A program made the position numbers and the translations under genes. This document shows positions 25,701 to 37,700 of a stretch of 64,000 bases of DNA, in pieces. Numbering within the stretch: the stretch's first letter is position 1; the number at the start of each line of letters is the position of its first letter. The stretch comes from Campylorhamphus procurvoides (lineage: Eukaryota > Chordata > Aves > Passeriformes > Dendrocolaptidae), in the NCBI GenBank assembly GCA_013396655.1, contig WBMV01006668.1, positions 110,778-174,777 of the forward strand. The letters are read 5' to 3'. Below the pieces are notes generated by a model that saw only the letters and a list, made by a program, of their open reading frames with translations, was not told the DNA's origin and made no database searches.

Positions 25701-28700
25701 AAAATAATGTATCACCTAATTTCTGGGAGTTTTATGTTGCTTAGAGTTGTTTTATAAGATAGATACATAAAGTTGAATCAATATAGCAGCAAGCTTTTGA
25801 GGTATGGAATGGTACTTTGTTAATGTTAATTCTGCTGTGGTTAATTATTATTAAATTCTGCCACAGTCTTGACAGAATGTATATTTGAAGTAGGCTGAGT
25901 TTTAAAAATTTTAGAGATCTAGTTGTATTTGAGTTTAGTGAGGGAATGTATATCTTGTTATTGCAGCAATTTGCTATTAAAGTTTGGAATATCTCTCTTT
26001 TGAGCTTTAAGCTTGCTTTTACATGGCAATTAGGGTGAAACACATTTAATTCCCTGCAAGTAAACTGTAAGTAATTATTAAACACTTTAGAAATTTAATG
26101 CAAATATTATGCAGTGTCTTGTGGCTGACAGATATTGGGAGGAAAAATGAACCAGAAATAGTAATGCAGTGTTCTGAGACCAGGAGTGAGTCCAGATTTG
26201 TAGAAAAATTCAGTGATTTTTGTGAGAACAACTGATTAATTGGGAAAAGCAAGTAGCAGGATGTAATATCCTCAAAATACGAGGAGAGGTTTTTGTGATA
26301 GAAGGCTTGCCTGTTTTTCCCAGCTGAGTGAGTTGAATTCATTATAGCCTGCTTGCTGAGTGACTGTTCATTTGGGAAACATTAGCAGCTCCATGGATGG
26401 GTGGGTGAATAAATTCGTGTAACAAAGTTGTGAGAGCTGGAGACTTTCAGGGTAGCTTACAGATCTCTGAGGAAAGATCTGGGTAATATTTCTGGAAGTT
26501 CTCAGGCCCTGTTAGCTCCTGTTGGCAATGTGATGGGAGCTGGTGTACGTTCTGTGCTTTAGAAATGTGATTCAGGTTTTTATTTTTTTGTAATGCTGCA
26601 TGCATGATGACCAGTTATTATTTCACTTGTGTGCTGGTATGCCTGTTGGAAAAGTATTCCACATACTGGATTTGTCTGAGTACTGAAACACTTTCTTCCT
26701 GCTTCATTTTACTTACATATTTCAGAGAGTTGGTATTTATTAGGGGTTTTGCTAAAGACAGGTGATAGTTACTGAAGCTGAAGTGGCTGCTTGGGGTAGC
26801 TGAGGCCACAGAGTGAGGATTCCTTGCATAGTTATCCATCGTCTACGTGGAATAATTTAATAATCATGCAATTCTCAGACAAATCCTGTGAAATGTATAC
26901 ATTTGGAAGTCAGTTTGAAAGAAGACAGCTTCCTGACTGCAATGTTTTATGTTGCTGGATTCATGGCTGCACTGCATAGATGAAGCACGCAAACCCACCT
27001 TTTGTGCATCGTTCCTGCTCTTTTGATCTGTTTGGTCAGAAATGCAGTATGATAGATCATGAGCTTCCATGGGTAGCAAGGCAGTTACCAATTGTCTTCA
27101 GGCACAGAGTGATAAGCTTGGTCTTTTTCATCATGGAAATCTGTTTCCTGATTTAGGTTTTTTTAACTTACGTGTAGAAGTAAAGGTAAATTTCTCCCTG
27201 AGGAAGTTTTTTCTTTGTTACTCTTATGTCAATGACCTTTGGGTTTCTTCCCCAGGCCATATCTTCTGATGTTTTCAGTGACTTCAGTATTTTCATCTGT
27301 CATAGCCTATCAGTTAATACTGATCGTTGTATAAAAATAGAAGCTTGGTATCAGTAATTTGATTTACATGTAAGCCCACTCAGATCTCCTTCTGCTTGTC
27401 TGTTAAATACTTCAGGCATTTAGCTGTGTATCTTATTTTATTGAAGAGTTTGACTGTGGTTCTTATGATCATATGCTGTACTTGAAGACCTGAATTGGAG
27501 TACTAAGTATTTCATGGCCTTGGTGACTCAGTTTGCTTATTTTTATTATTTTCCAAAATTATAATTTGGACTGGAAATACTTTTATGAATTCATTTAATA
27601 TTAAGTTTTATTTCATTGTTAAAAATGCCTGATGTTTCGTATATCAAGAGCTATGAAACATCTGAAATGGTTTTGATGTCCTTGCAAATCTTTGAGATTT
27701 TAGACCTGTCTCCTGAAACTGTGTTCCTTTTGTGAAAACATTTGCCTTGTTTGAGATAAAGTACAGTTGTTTGTTACATGCAAACTGGACGTGAGATGCT
27801 GCTTTGCAATAGTTACTAATCTGCTGATGAATGGTCCTTGTAGAGATTGGAAGGGGTTTGTGTAGGCTGCAGTCTGAATATAATGAGTTTCAAAAATGTA
27901 AGCAATTTAAAATACCGCTTGAATGCAAATTGAAATGTTCAGGAACCTCATACAGTTTCTTGATCCTTTTTAGCCATTTATAATACCATTGCAGAAGAGC
28001 TTCATAGAGTTTCTAAAATGAAAGAAAGTTGGATAACTGTAGATGAAGCACCAATGCTTATGAATTGCAAAAAGCATGAGGCTGCAGTTGAAGAATTTGG
28101 GTACTCTGGCTGTGGTTGTGATTGGTTTGCAGAGGCGTGTTTGGCTTGCAGGCTCTACAGGATATTGTTACAATGCCTGTATTTGAGCAGCAAGCTTGTC
28201 CCAGCTGTGCTGTGATTCATGAATAGTGTAGAACCCCTTCACTGAGACTTAAGGTCAAGCTTTTTGCCTTGTGTTTTGCTGTAGGAGGGGAACAAGGACA
28301 TAGTCAGCTTAGGAGTGTTAGCTGATAGGCATCAACTTGTTAAGTCAGGATAACTAAGTGTTATTTGTATGTCTGTATTTTGAAGGCATTTCATTGGGAA
28401 TGTGTGCCACCTAAATGATAACTCATGAGGTTTTTCAGAGGCAGCTGTCACCTGAAATATTTTGCTGTGCAAATAGTCTCTACCATGCTGGAAGTTAGTG
28501 TCTCAAAAACTTCATTAGGATATAGATATGTATCTTCTTATTTCACTGGTAGCAGTAGTAGTTTCTGCCTCTTTCTTCATTTTAACAGTCTGTCAGTTTT
28601 CTGTGGTCTTCGTAGGTTCATGTGATGACTTCCATCTGCTTGGGTCAAAATAAGCCATTTTAGCAGGGACCAGCAACTTTGCATGTTAAGCTCACCTGCT

Positions 28701-31700
28701 GTTCTTTGTGAATGAAAAGCAAAAGAACTGATTGAGGCAAATGATGAATAATCATGTGTTTACCCACCCACTTCTATCATGTGCTTCTTTGAGCTGTTTT
28801 GGAGAGAAACTTGAGGCTTTTTGACTTTGAGGGATGTGGTGTAACTGGTCAAGTTCATTCCTGGGTGATAATGCAAAAATTCCTTTTGTATTTCGTCTGA
28901 ATGCTGTGATGATTGATGTATGTTATAGGTGTACCATGTTCCATTTTGGAGAGTTTTGCTTTTCAGAGGAAGAACAAAGGAAGCTGAAACTGAGTGAAAG
29001 AACAGGTCTTGTTCAAGTGCAGGGTTTACATCCGGTTTTGTTGTGTGATATTCCAACCCAGGAGTCTTTGTTATAGGACCAAAGAATACCCAAATGTTAT
29101 ATGATAACCAAAAAAATGGTTCCCCAGGTACTGATAAAATGGTTGTTTTATGATGAGAAAGTTCACAGTATTGGATAAGCATGAAATTTTCCTTTCCTGG
29201 CTTTTACTTTTGGTACTTCCAATGACTATATAGCTATCTGCCATGTTTGCAATGTCATGGGCATCCACTGAGAATGCCAGCAAATGGACCAGCTTGTTAT
29301 TTGTCAAGGTATTCTGAATGATCTGGGCATTTGCCTTCTGTGTGTTTCTGAAGTTGGTTCACTGTCCACAGGCAACCTTGAGTGTAACCTGCTGATACAG
29401 TTTTGGGCCAGGATGGTACTATTACGGCAAAGAAAAGAGAGTTCATCTCAACTCTGTGTGGATTTGGAAGTCACTTGGTCTGTTCAGCCTGGAGAGGAGG
29501 AGAGTGAGGGGAGGCCTCTTCATGGTCTACAACTTCCTCACAAGAGGTAGCATAGGGGCAGACAGCAACCTGTTCTCTCTGGTGAGCAGTGACAACACCT
29601 GAGGGAATGAAGCTGTGTCAGGGGAGGTTTAGGTTGGGTATTAGGAGAAGGTTCTTCACCCAGAGCGTGGTTGGGCACTGGAACAGGCTCCACAGGGGAG
29701 GGGTCACAGCACCAAGCCTGACAAAATTCTAGAAGGGCTTGGACAATACTCTCAGGCATGTTGTGTGGTACTTGGTGCTGGCCTGTGTAGTGCTGGAAAT
29801 GGGACATGATGATCCTTGTGGGTCCCTTTCAACTAAAGACACTATAATTCAGAAAACCCAACTTGATTACTTCTTAACCACTCTGTAAGTAACATCTCTG
29901 TAATATATCTTTTTTCCCCTTTATTCCTTTTTGCATTCATGAATTGTTTCTTTGGAAAAGAAATTAATTGTATGCATTAATACCTTCTGTGTTACTGTTT
30001 TCAGCACGTCATACTGAATCAATATTATCAGCCCAGTTGGCAATAATGACCGTTAACCTGATTTTTAACTGATGGGTCTCAGATGGAATGCTGAATGCAT
30101 GCTTGTTCCAAAATGGCAGAATTTGCCTCTCCTTTTTACTGTAATAAAACTGCTTCTGTTTGCAGCACTGTGTTGCTGGGAAACTGCAGCTAATTTTTAG
30201 GATGCGTGTCAGTAGTAGTGATTCAAATTACATGTTTCATTGAGTGGTTCTTCTTTTTGTTTGTAAATTGCCTTCTATAAGGAGAGAGATTTTTTTTCTT
30301 TGCTGTTCTGGGGACAACAGTATCCAGTCCAGAGAATACGACTGAATCTGGAACAAAAGCTCAGAACGTTCTGTTGATAATATGACTGTACTTCTGAAGT
30401 TACTCTAGGGGGGATGGTGGCCTGGTTAAATTTACACCAGTCTGATAGTCAAGTTCAATGCAGGTATTCAGGAGAATTCCAGGTGAGGCATACACATGTC
30501 TCCTCAAACTGCTGTTTTTCTGTTTCAGACTCCCTGGTGCAAAACTTCAGCATGTGGCGTGGCTTTAAAGCGAAACAACAAAATAGACTGAGAGATTATG
30601 AGTTGGAAAACTATGTCGTTTTGGTTCACAACACAGATAACGGTGGCAATTTTGGGGCTGTGTAGAATATGCAGTCCTTTTTAAAATGATTGTTGCACAG
30701 CTTGCACGTGGATCAGGACATGCATGCAATTACATTGGCAAAAAGTGGTGTAATTGGGCATGCACCTAAATGGGAATATACATGTGTAAGGTGGAATCTG
30801 ACTGACAAGTAAAAGATCTTTTGCTTGCTGAATCTGTACTCTTTTTCTGGCTAAAGGAGATGGTAGTCCATTTTGTGATGTACACAGTCTGCTTAGGTTT
30901 GTAGCAGTGTCTTGTTTTTACTCTTGCTTGAGATGCCTCTATGAAATGGGAGGGGTGTGTGTCTGAAGCCTGCTTGCTTAAACACGCGAGTCATGTCAGC
31001 TGCAATGCGGCAGTGCTTGGTGCTAATGAGGTGAGCAGCCAGAGCACCCGTCTGCTTATGTTTGCTCATCTCAGTGCAATTATGGCTGTGGGGATTGGAA
31101 AAAGGGATTTGTATTGGATGTGGCTCTGTTTTGGCCTTTCCAGAGTGTGGTTCTGTGTCCTCCTGAGGACTGGGCAGCATACATCCACTTCCATTTTGGG
31201 AGTTAGGTGGTTACTTCGTTATGTTTAAGGCAAGCTCTAAAATACGTCTTGGTTGGGAGAAGAAAGGAAAAAGGGGAAGTAGAGAGAGGGGGACACACCC
31301 TCCCTTCTTCCCTCTCACCCCCCCATCTCTCACAATTAATTCAAATGCACCTTGAAATGAAATACATTGTTTGGCAATCTGTGTCTTCAGGCTGAGTAGA
31401 TGCAAGTCTGTATTTGTAAAGTAACATTTTTGGAATACAATAATCAGGTAATTAATTTTGGCTAGATCTCCGTAGTTACAGCTGGCCTTTGCTAGGCACA
31501 GAAATGTGAATGCACTGTGATTTTTCAGCCCACCTTCTTTCTCTTTTTTTAACCCCTAAGGTGCTGACGACAGTGTGAGCTCTGTATTTTATGCTGAAGG
31601 CATAAAGTTTTACTTTGAACACAAGGCAAATACTGTGAATATCAAATCCTATTTGTCTTTTCCCATCCTCAGATGCCAGTGTATCTTTATTGAGCTTGAT

Positions 31701-34700
31701 GCCTCCTGTCCAATCCTGTCGTATTCCTATTCCTGCAGCCTGTCTTTCAGTGTTTTCTTTTTCAGACAATTAGTCTGTAAAACTGTAGGTCATGATTAAG
31801 TAATACATTGGTCTTGGTCGCAAAGCTGGCTTTTCCTTCTGGTTCCTGCCTTTATGTCACAGGGTGCTTCCCTGTTAGCTGATAAAGTTATTTCTGAATA
31901 CCTATAAATCAGATTGTTGAAATTGCCTGTTAAAAATACTGCTGGTTTTTTGTGTTTTTTTAAGGGTCGTATCTAATCTCTGTTACTTTGGCAATATGTT
32001 GTGTAACGTGATACCACAAACAGAGGAATCAATACAGCTGGGACTGGGAAAGGTATGAACTGCATCCCATAGGCAAGAACCAGCGGTGGGAGGCAGGAAC
32101 CTCCTGAGCTATTGATACAGCTGGTGTGAATGTAGTGTGCAGCTAACACCCATAGAAAGGATGGTGTGTGTCAACCTAGAAAAAATGTCTTTCACCCTGA
32201 GGAGAAGCTCAAGATTGTGTGCCCTAATAAAGCCTTGTTTTTGTTAAGAGTGACATGTATGGAACAGCATAACGTGCAAGATGCATGCTAGGGAGAGTTG
32301 TGCTGTTTTAACACTCACTGTTGAAGTTTGGTATCCCTGTTGTGATCAAAGATAGTGCAGTATTTCTTTGCCTGTTTACCTTTTCCTGAAGACCCTGTAG
32401 TTTACTGGGATGTTTTCTTTCCTTCTTTAGGTCTCCGGGTGAAAGGGGAGCTTGTTACTGCATACCCACAAGTGGTGGTTGTGCGTGTACCAACACCTTG
32501 GGTCCAGAGTGACAGCGATATCACAGTCCTTCGCCACCTGGAGAAGATGGGCTGTCGATTGATGAATCGTCCCCAAGCCATCCTCAACTGTGTCAACAAG
32601 TTCTGGACGTTTCAAGAACTTGCTGGCCATGGTGTGCCTCTTCCAGACACTTTTTCATATGGTAAGGCTTTTGGATCAAAAGGATAGCATGGTTACCTAC
32701 CACAATTTATGCTTTTGCAGTGCAAAAGATTTGAATCAAGTTTTGGAAAACCCTAGAAATTAAGTAGCATGAGGCTAATTCCACAGCTAAGTGCTCAGTA
32801 ACCAGAAAAGGATATTAAAGTCCTGACGCTCAAAGTCTGGTTTTGGCTTTGTTGATTAGCTGGTGATGCTTTCAGAAGAGTACTTCAACTGTACCTCAGC
32901 CTTCCAAGCAACTAACTTTGGGTGTCACTGCTAAAACATTTTTAACTCTTTTCCAATTGCCAGAAACAACAGACAAGAACTTGGGGAACTAAATGTCCTA
33001 AGATACTACGAAGATCTAGCCTTTGTTAAAACCTGCAAGTGGATTAAACTTCTGTATGAATAAAAGTGTCTGCAAAATATATTAGTTTTTGTGGAAGGAC
33101 AAAAACAGTACAGGCTCTTTTGTTCAGCTTTTAACGGTTGTTTGGGGTTTGTTTTCCACCAAAACAGCTAATTATTGTTTCTTGTGCCTGCCTCTGGAGT
33201 CTGTGCTTCTTGATGCAGTACTAGATTAGAGGAACCATTTGGCTGAGCTACCCTGCTGCTTTTAATTACAATCTATTAAAGGACTGAAGATACCTCTCAA
33301 TGTTCCTTTCCTTCTTGAGTAGTACCAGTGCTTTCCTGCCCTTTGTGTTGTTGCACCAATAGGCTTTTGGTAGTAGGAATTTGATGAAAACAGAAATGAA
33401 CTTGACAGACAAAAAACATGGCTTTCTATCAATTACTATGAATTAGCATTTCCATCACTTACTCTGAAAGCACATTAGAGAAGAAACACACCCATTCTTT
33501 ATATGTGTGGTTACTCTAACTCATTGAGAATGGAATGAGTTTTTAATTTTCTGAAGGGGAGTCCATGAATGATGGGATAGTTGTAGAACACATCTGATTG
33601 TTCATAACTGTCTGCCACAGAAGCATGACCTGGTTTTTTCTCTTTATTTTTTTTTCTTAAACTGCAAGTTTAAATATCAAGTTATCAGTGAGAGCTAGCT
33701 TTGCCAAGTAAAGCAGGATGTGCTTAATGACGTATTATTCCATGACATGCATTAAATTCAATGACAGGGTCATGAGGGCTGCTGCTGGCTTTGTGACCAG
33801 TGTCTTGGCTTGACTTCTGTGCTTTACTCCACATGCTATTGGAGGGAGCTTCATCCCTTTGTCTGCTGACTTTCTCTTCTGTATTGCTTGTACTGTGGTC
33901 AGCTTTTTGTGAATTGAACTCAAATAACCTTGAAGTATCAACCATAATTGTGTGAATGGTTGATTAAAAGCTACTCTCTAAGGTCCTTATAGATGCAATG
34001 AGATTAAAAGATTTAAGTACTACTTTACGATATAGGGATAGTGAGATAAGGACATTTGAGCCTTGGAAAGGGGGGAGGTGGAGTGACAAGTTACGGGTTG
34101 TTGCTGCTTTTTAGGTTATGCCTTGACATTGTATTCCTCGTTGCTTTCCTGGTTATAGTTAAGATGCAACTGTTACTATTATGTCTTCGCTATTTTCCTT
34201 TTAGACACTTTAACAGGTGGGAGTTGATAGAGTAAAAGGGATAAACTGGAACAAGATGGTAGAGTCAGGGCATTCAGATTTGGAAGATTAGATTGAGTCT
34301 TTTGAGCTTATGAACAAGAGGTCTTTGTCAACTTGTGTCTTCAAAGGAAATAGGTGTTGGTATCCCACAGATCACTAACACCTTCAAAGCCTGATCATGC
34401 TCCATGAACAAGTTCTTTTAACTGATAGTTTTTAATGCATTATCTAAGTTGGAAGGGTGGGAGGAAGGTATGGAAATTACATCCCCAATTTGGCCATGCC
34501 AGACTGGTGGCACATAATGTTGTTGATTTTCTTTTTGCCAGGTGGTCATGAGAATTTTTCCAAAATGATTGATGAGGCGGAAGTGCTGGAGTTCCCTATG
34601 GTGGTGAAGAACACGCGGGGTCATCGAGGTGGGTGTGAGGTCAGGGGTGAGGCCAAGGAGTCTGCTGAGCAGCACTCCAAGATTTGGTCTCGTCAAGGAA

Positions 34701-37700
34701 TGATAGTTAAAAAGGTCTTCTGTTAGGTATTGGACTTCTTTCCAGTACATCTAAATTCTATCCCCCTTCAACTTCTGGATGTTGAGTAGACTGCAATGCT
34801 GGGAAACTGTTTTAGTAGAACCTGGTCTTGCAATAGTGGGTGCAGGGAAAGGGCTTCAAAATTGCAGTGCATTGGTGACTTCTCTGAGGAAAGCTTTGAA
34901 CTGGAATAATGGCAGGTTTGGCCTGGGGGAAGTAAAGAGAAATCTACATGGATTGTAGGGATGCTTTAAAATAGGCATAAGAAGTGAAATCACAGTTCAT
35001 TCGGTGACGTTTTTTTGACTTGACTTTGTCTATAATTAGAATTCTGATTTAATTAAAATCTTACGTATTGTTTGTCAAATTGGATCTCTGTTTTTCAGAA
35101 AAATACCTCTGACAGGGCCAGTGGTGTTACAAGAGATTTAGATTAAATTTTTTCTGTTATTACTATTTTGTTTTAATTGTTGAATATGAAACAACACGTC
35201 AACTTAATTTATTGTTAGATAGTGATCTACTAAAGGAAACCAATTGTAAATCAATTTCAGAGGTTATTTGCACAGGATGTTGCTCTGTTCTTAATATACT
35301 TTAAAAGCTATTAAAAAGTACTAGAAGTATAAAGAGGCTAAAAATGAAGTTTAAGAACATAAAACAGCAGTTACCTTAAGAAAAGTCCTAACTAAAAGAC
35401 ACCACTTCCTTTTTACTGTCTGTCAGTTTGCTCCCACTCTATGCTGCTCGGGTGCATCTCTTCTGCTGGCATGAGTACTTCTGTAGCCATGTAGTAAATG
35501 CATTCAGAAACTGATATTGGATGAATCTAGATGGGCTATTTGTACTTAGATTAATTCCTTACATGACTTAGCACCTACTCACACAAATGCTTGTGTTGAT
35601 GTAATGGAAGAGTGAGAGCAAAACTTCGGGGCTGAGGAAGATCAGACCTGCTTCTGTTGGCAGTAATACCACTTTGTATGTTTTTAAAGTGCCTGTGGAG
35701 CTGCAAAGCCAAGTTGGAGTTTGATTTTGCAGCAAGCTGAATTTGGCAGCTCTGGAAAATCTGAGACAGTGGATTTGACTTGACACTGCCTCTGGTTAAG
35801 ATCTGCTAAATAATGGTAGTTACAGCTATTGACTCCCCTTTTTACTTAGGATTCATGTAAATCTGTTTACAAGTTTTGCTTTTAGAGCATTTTAAATTCT
35901 GACTTTTCTAATGCAAATTTATGGACAGTACGTATCCTTTCACATTAAGAGAGTTGGGGAAACTCAAATTAATTGAAGAGCAGCCATTTAGAAATGACAT
36001 TTAAAATAAACAGGCAAACGTGATCATAGTGTACTGGCTGATGAATAAAAGTCATTTTAGGCCCGTTTGCTGTGTAGTTTGCTGCAGCAGCAAACGTGCC
36101 AATCATGTTTTTGCCAAGATGTTGTGATGTTGCATAATTCCTAGGAATTAAGTATTTCCCATCCAGGGGATCATTCTTCCTATTCAGTTTCAGGAATACA
36201 GTAGGATTATTAAGTGCCTGGCGAAGAGATGAAGTCAGGAATGGGAGAAGGAGAAAGAGGAAACACATGGAGGATTTTGCTGTCTTGTCATTTTTTAAGC
36301 TTACACTCTCATTTCTCTGTAATGAGAAATACCATGTTTCTCAAGCAGTGTTCTGTGTTCCAGAGACCTTAAATCTTGACTAAAGAGGTTACCCCAGTTG
36401 AGCTTTGGAGCACTTTGTGGAATTCTTTACATGTTATTTCTCTTATCTCTGCTGCTACTGCATTTCTGTTCCCTTATTTAAGTTAGGCAGTTTATCAGTT
36501 TATTTTTGTACTCTGTTAACATAGTAGCATAATTGAATGACAGTTCTGCAACAAGAAGAAATCTACGGCTTTATTCAAGTCTAATATGATATAGAAAGAG
36601 CCCTTAAGAAAAGGGAAAAGGAGTTGGGAATTGTAGCTGTAGGTGGAAAGAAATGCAGTCTTGGAAGACTAGAAATTAGATGGAAAGTGGTAGAGTCTGT
36701 TTCAGGAGTGACTTTTATCAAAATTGGTACAATTGGAAAAGAAAAGATAAGTCTTTGGTGTGCTCTAGAAACAAAGGGGAATGAAATGACATATTTTAGG
36801 TTAAAAAATCCGAATCCTAGAGGTACAGCTTGCAGGCGAATGATTCTACAGAGTTGATTTTTTTTTTTTTAAATTGTAGTGTATTCCATTCATTTTATGT
36901 CTTGTGGAATCTGCTAAATTATCTTGGATTTTGTAGAGTCTAGTGTTTTCCTCTGAGTGTAGTTGTTCCACTGCAAAACCTCATTCTGGAGTCGTGAGCC
37001 CTTGTAGATGTTGGGAAGAGCAGCTTTCAGCAACTTCTCAACAGGGAAGCAGTTGGTTTTGCAGTGTCATACTTGTGCCTTCAGAATTCTCAGTTGCCCA
37101 GTGTTTAATGGTTTCATGTTGTTGGTTCCTGGGTGTCAAAGCTGTAGGTTGTGGGTCCAGTCATCTTGGCTGAATAAAATTGTTATTAATTAAATGTCTG
37201 TTGATCTTTAAGTATGTCTTCCTTTTTTCCCTCTCATTAAGGACTTGTGCCAAGAAGAGTTGAAATTTCAAGACCACCTTCTTTATCTAAAGCTTTTTTC
37301 TTTTTTTTTTTTTTTGTTTTGTTTTAAACTCATATGTCTCCTCAGCTCTGTCAGTACTTGAACACTGAAAAGCTCTGGAACACTGTTGTCCACGGAGGAA
37401 TTTGTAAATGGGTATATGGATGAAGCCTATGAGAATGGGCAGCATGCTCGTCAGAGGTTTTACTTTCATGTGCTGAATCACTGATGCAGCTCTCAAATGG
37501 GTAGTTGTTTTCAGTCTTCTGATGTTCTTTTCTCCATACAGGTAAAGCTGTGTTCCTGGCACGAGACAAGCACCATTTGGCAGACCTAAGCCATTTGATC
37601 CGTCACGATGCCCCTTACTTATTTCAAAAATACGTTAAGGAGTCCCATGGCAAGGATGTACGTGTCATCGTAGTAGGAGGCCGTGTGGTGGGCACCATGC

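Larger units (their letters stand above)
7702..32430 (+). other. RIMKLB: RIMKLB intron 2 (24.7 kb)
   Basis: This is a phase 1 intron with donor GTGAGA and acceptor CCTTCTTTAG. It contains four CR1 fragments and one SINE, listed separately, and an (AAG)n tract at 14802-14820. The remaining DNA (7702-11025, 11087-12491, 12636-19857, 20046-23129, 23201-29469, 29856-32430) is AT-rich and I see no supported gene in it. The longest frames (10335-10691 +, 12740-13108 +, 16413-16874 -, 20340-20825 -) have no recognised domain, and several are mirrored on the opposite strand. Confidence 0.9.

Noticed and set aside
29538..29807. 89-codon minus-strand frame
   Set aside because: It is antisense of the CR1 fragment at 29470-29855.
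37362..37481. 40-codon protein-like frame in RIMKLB intron 4 behind a pyrimidine tract
   Set aside because: Inclusion from the nearby cryptic acceptor in the RIMKLB phase meets a stop within a few codons, and no family is recognised.
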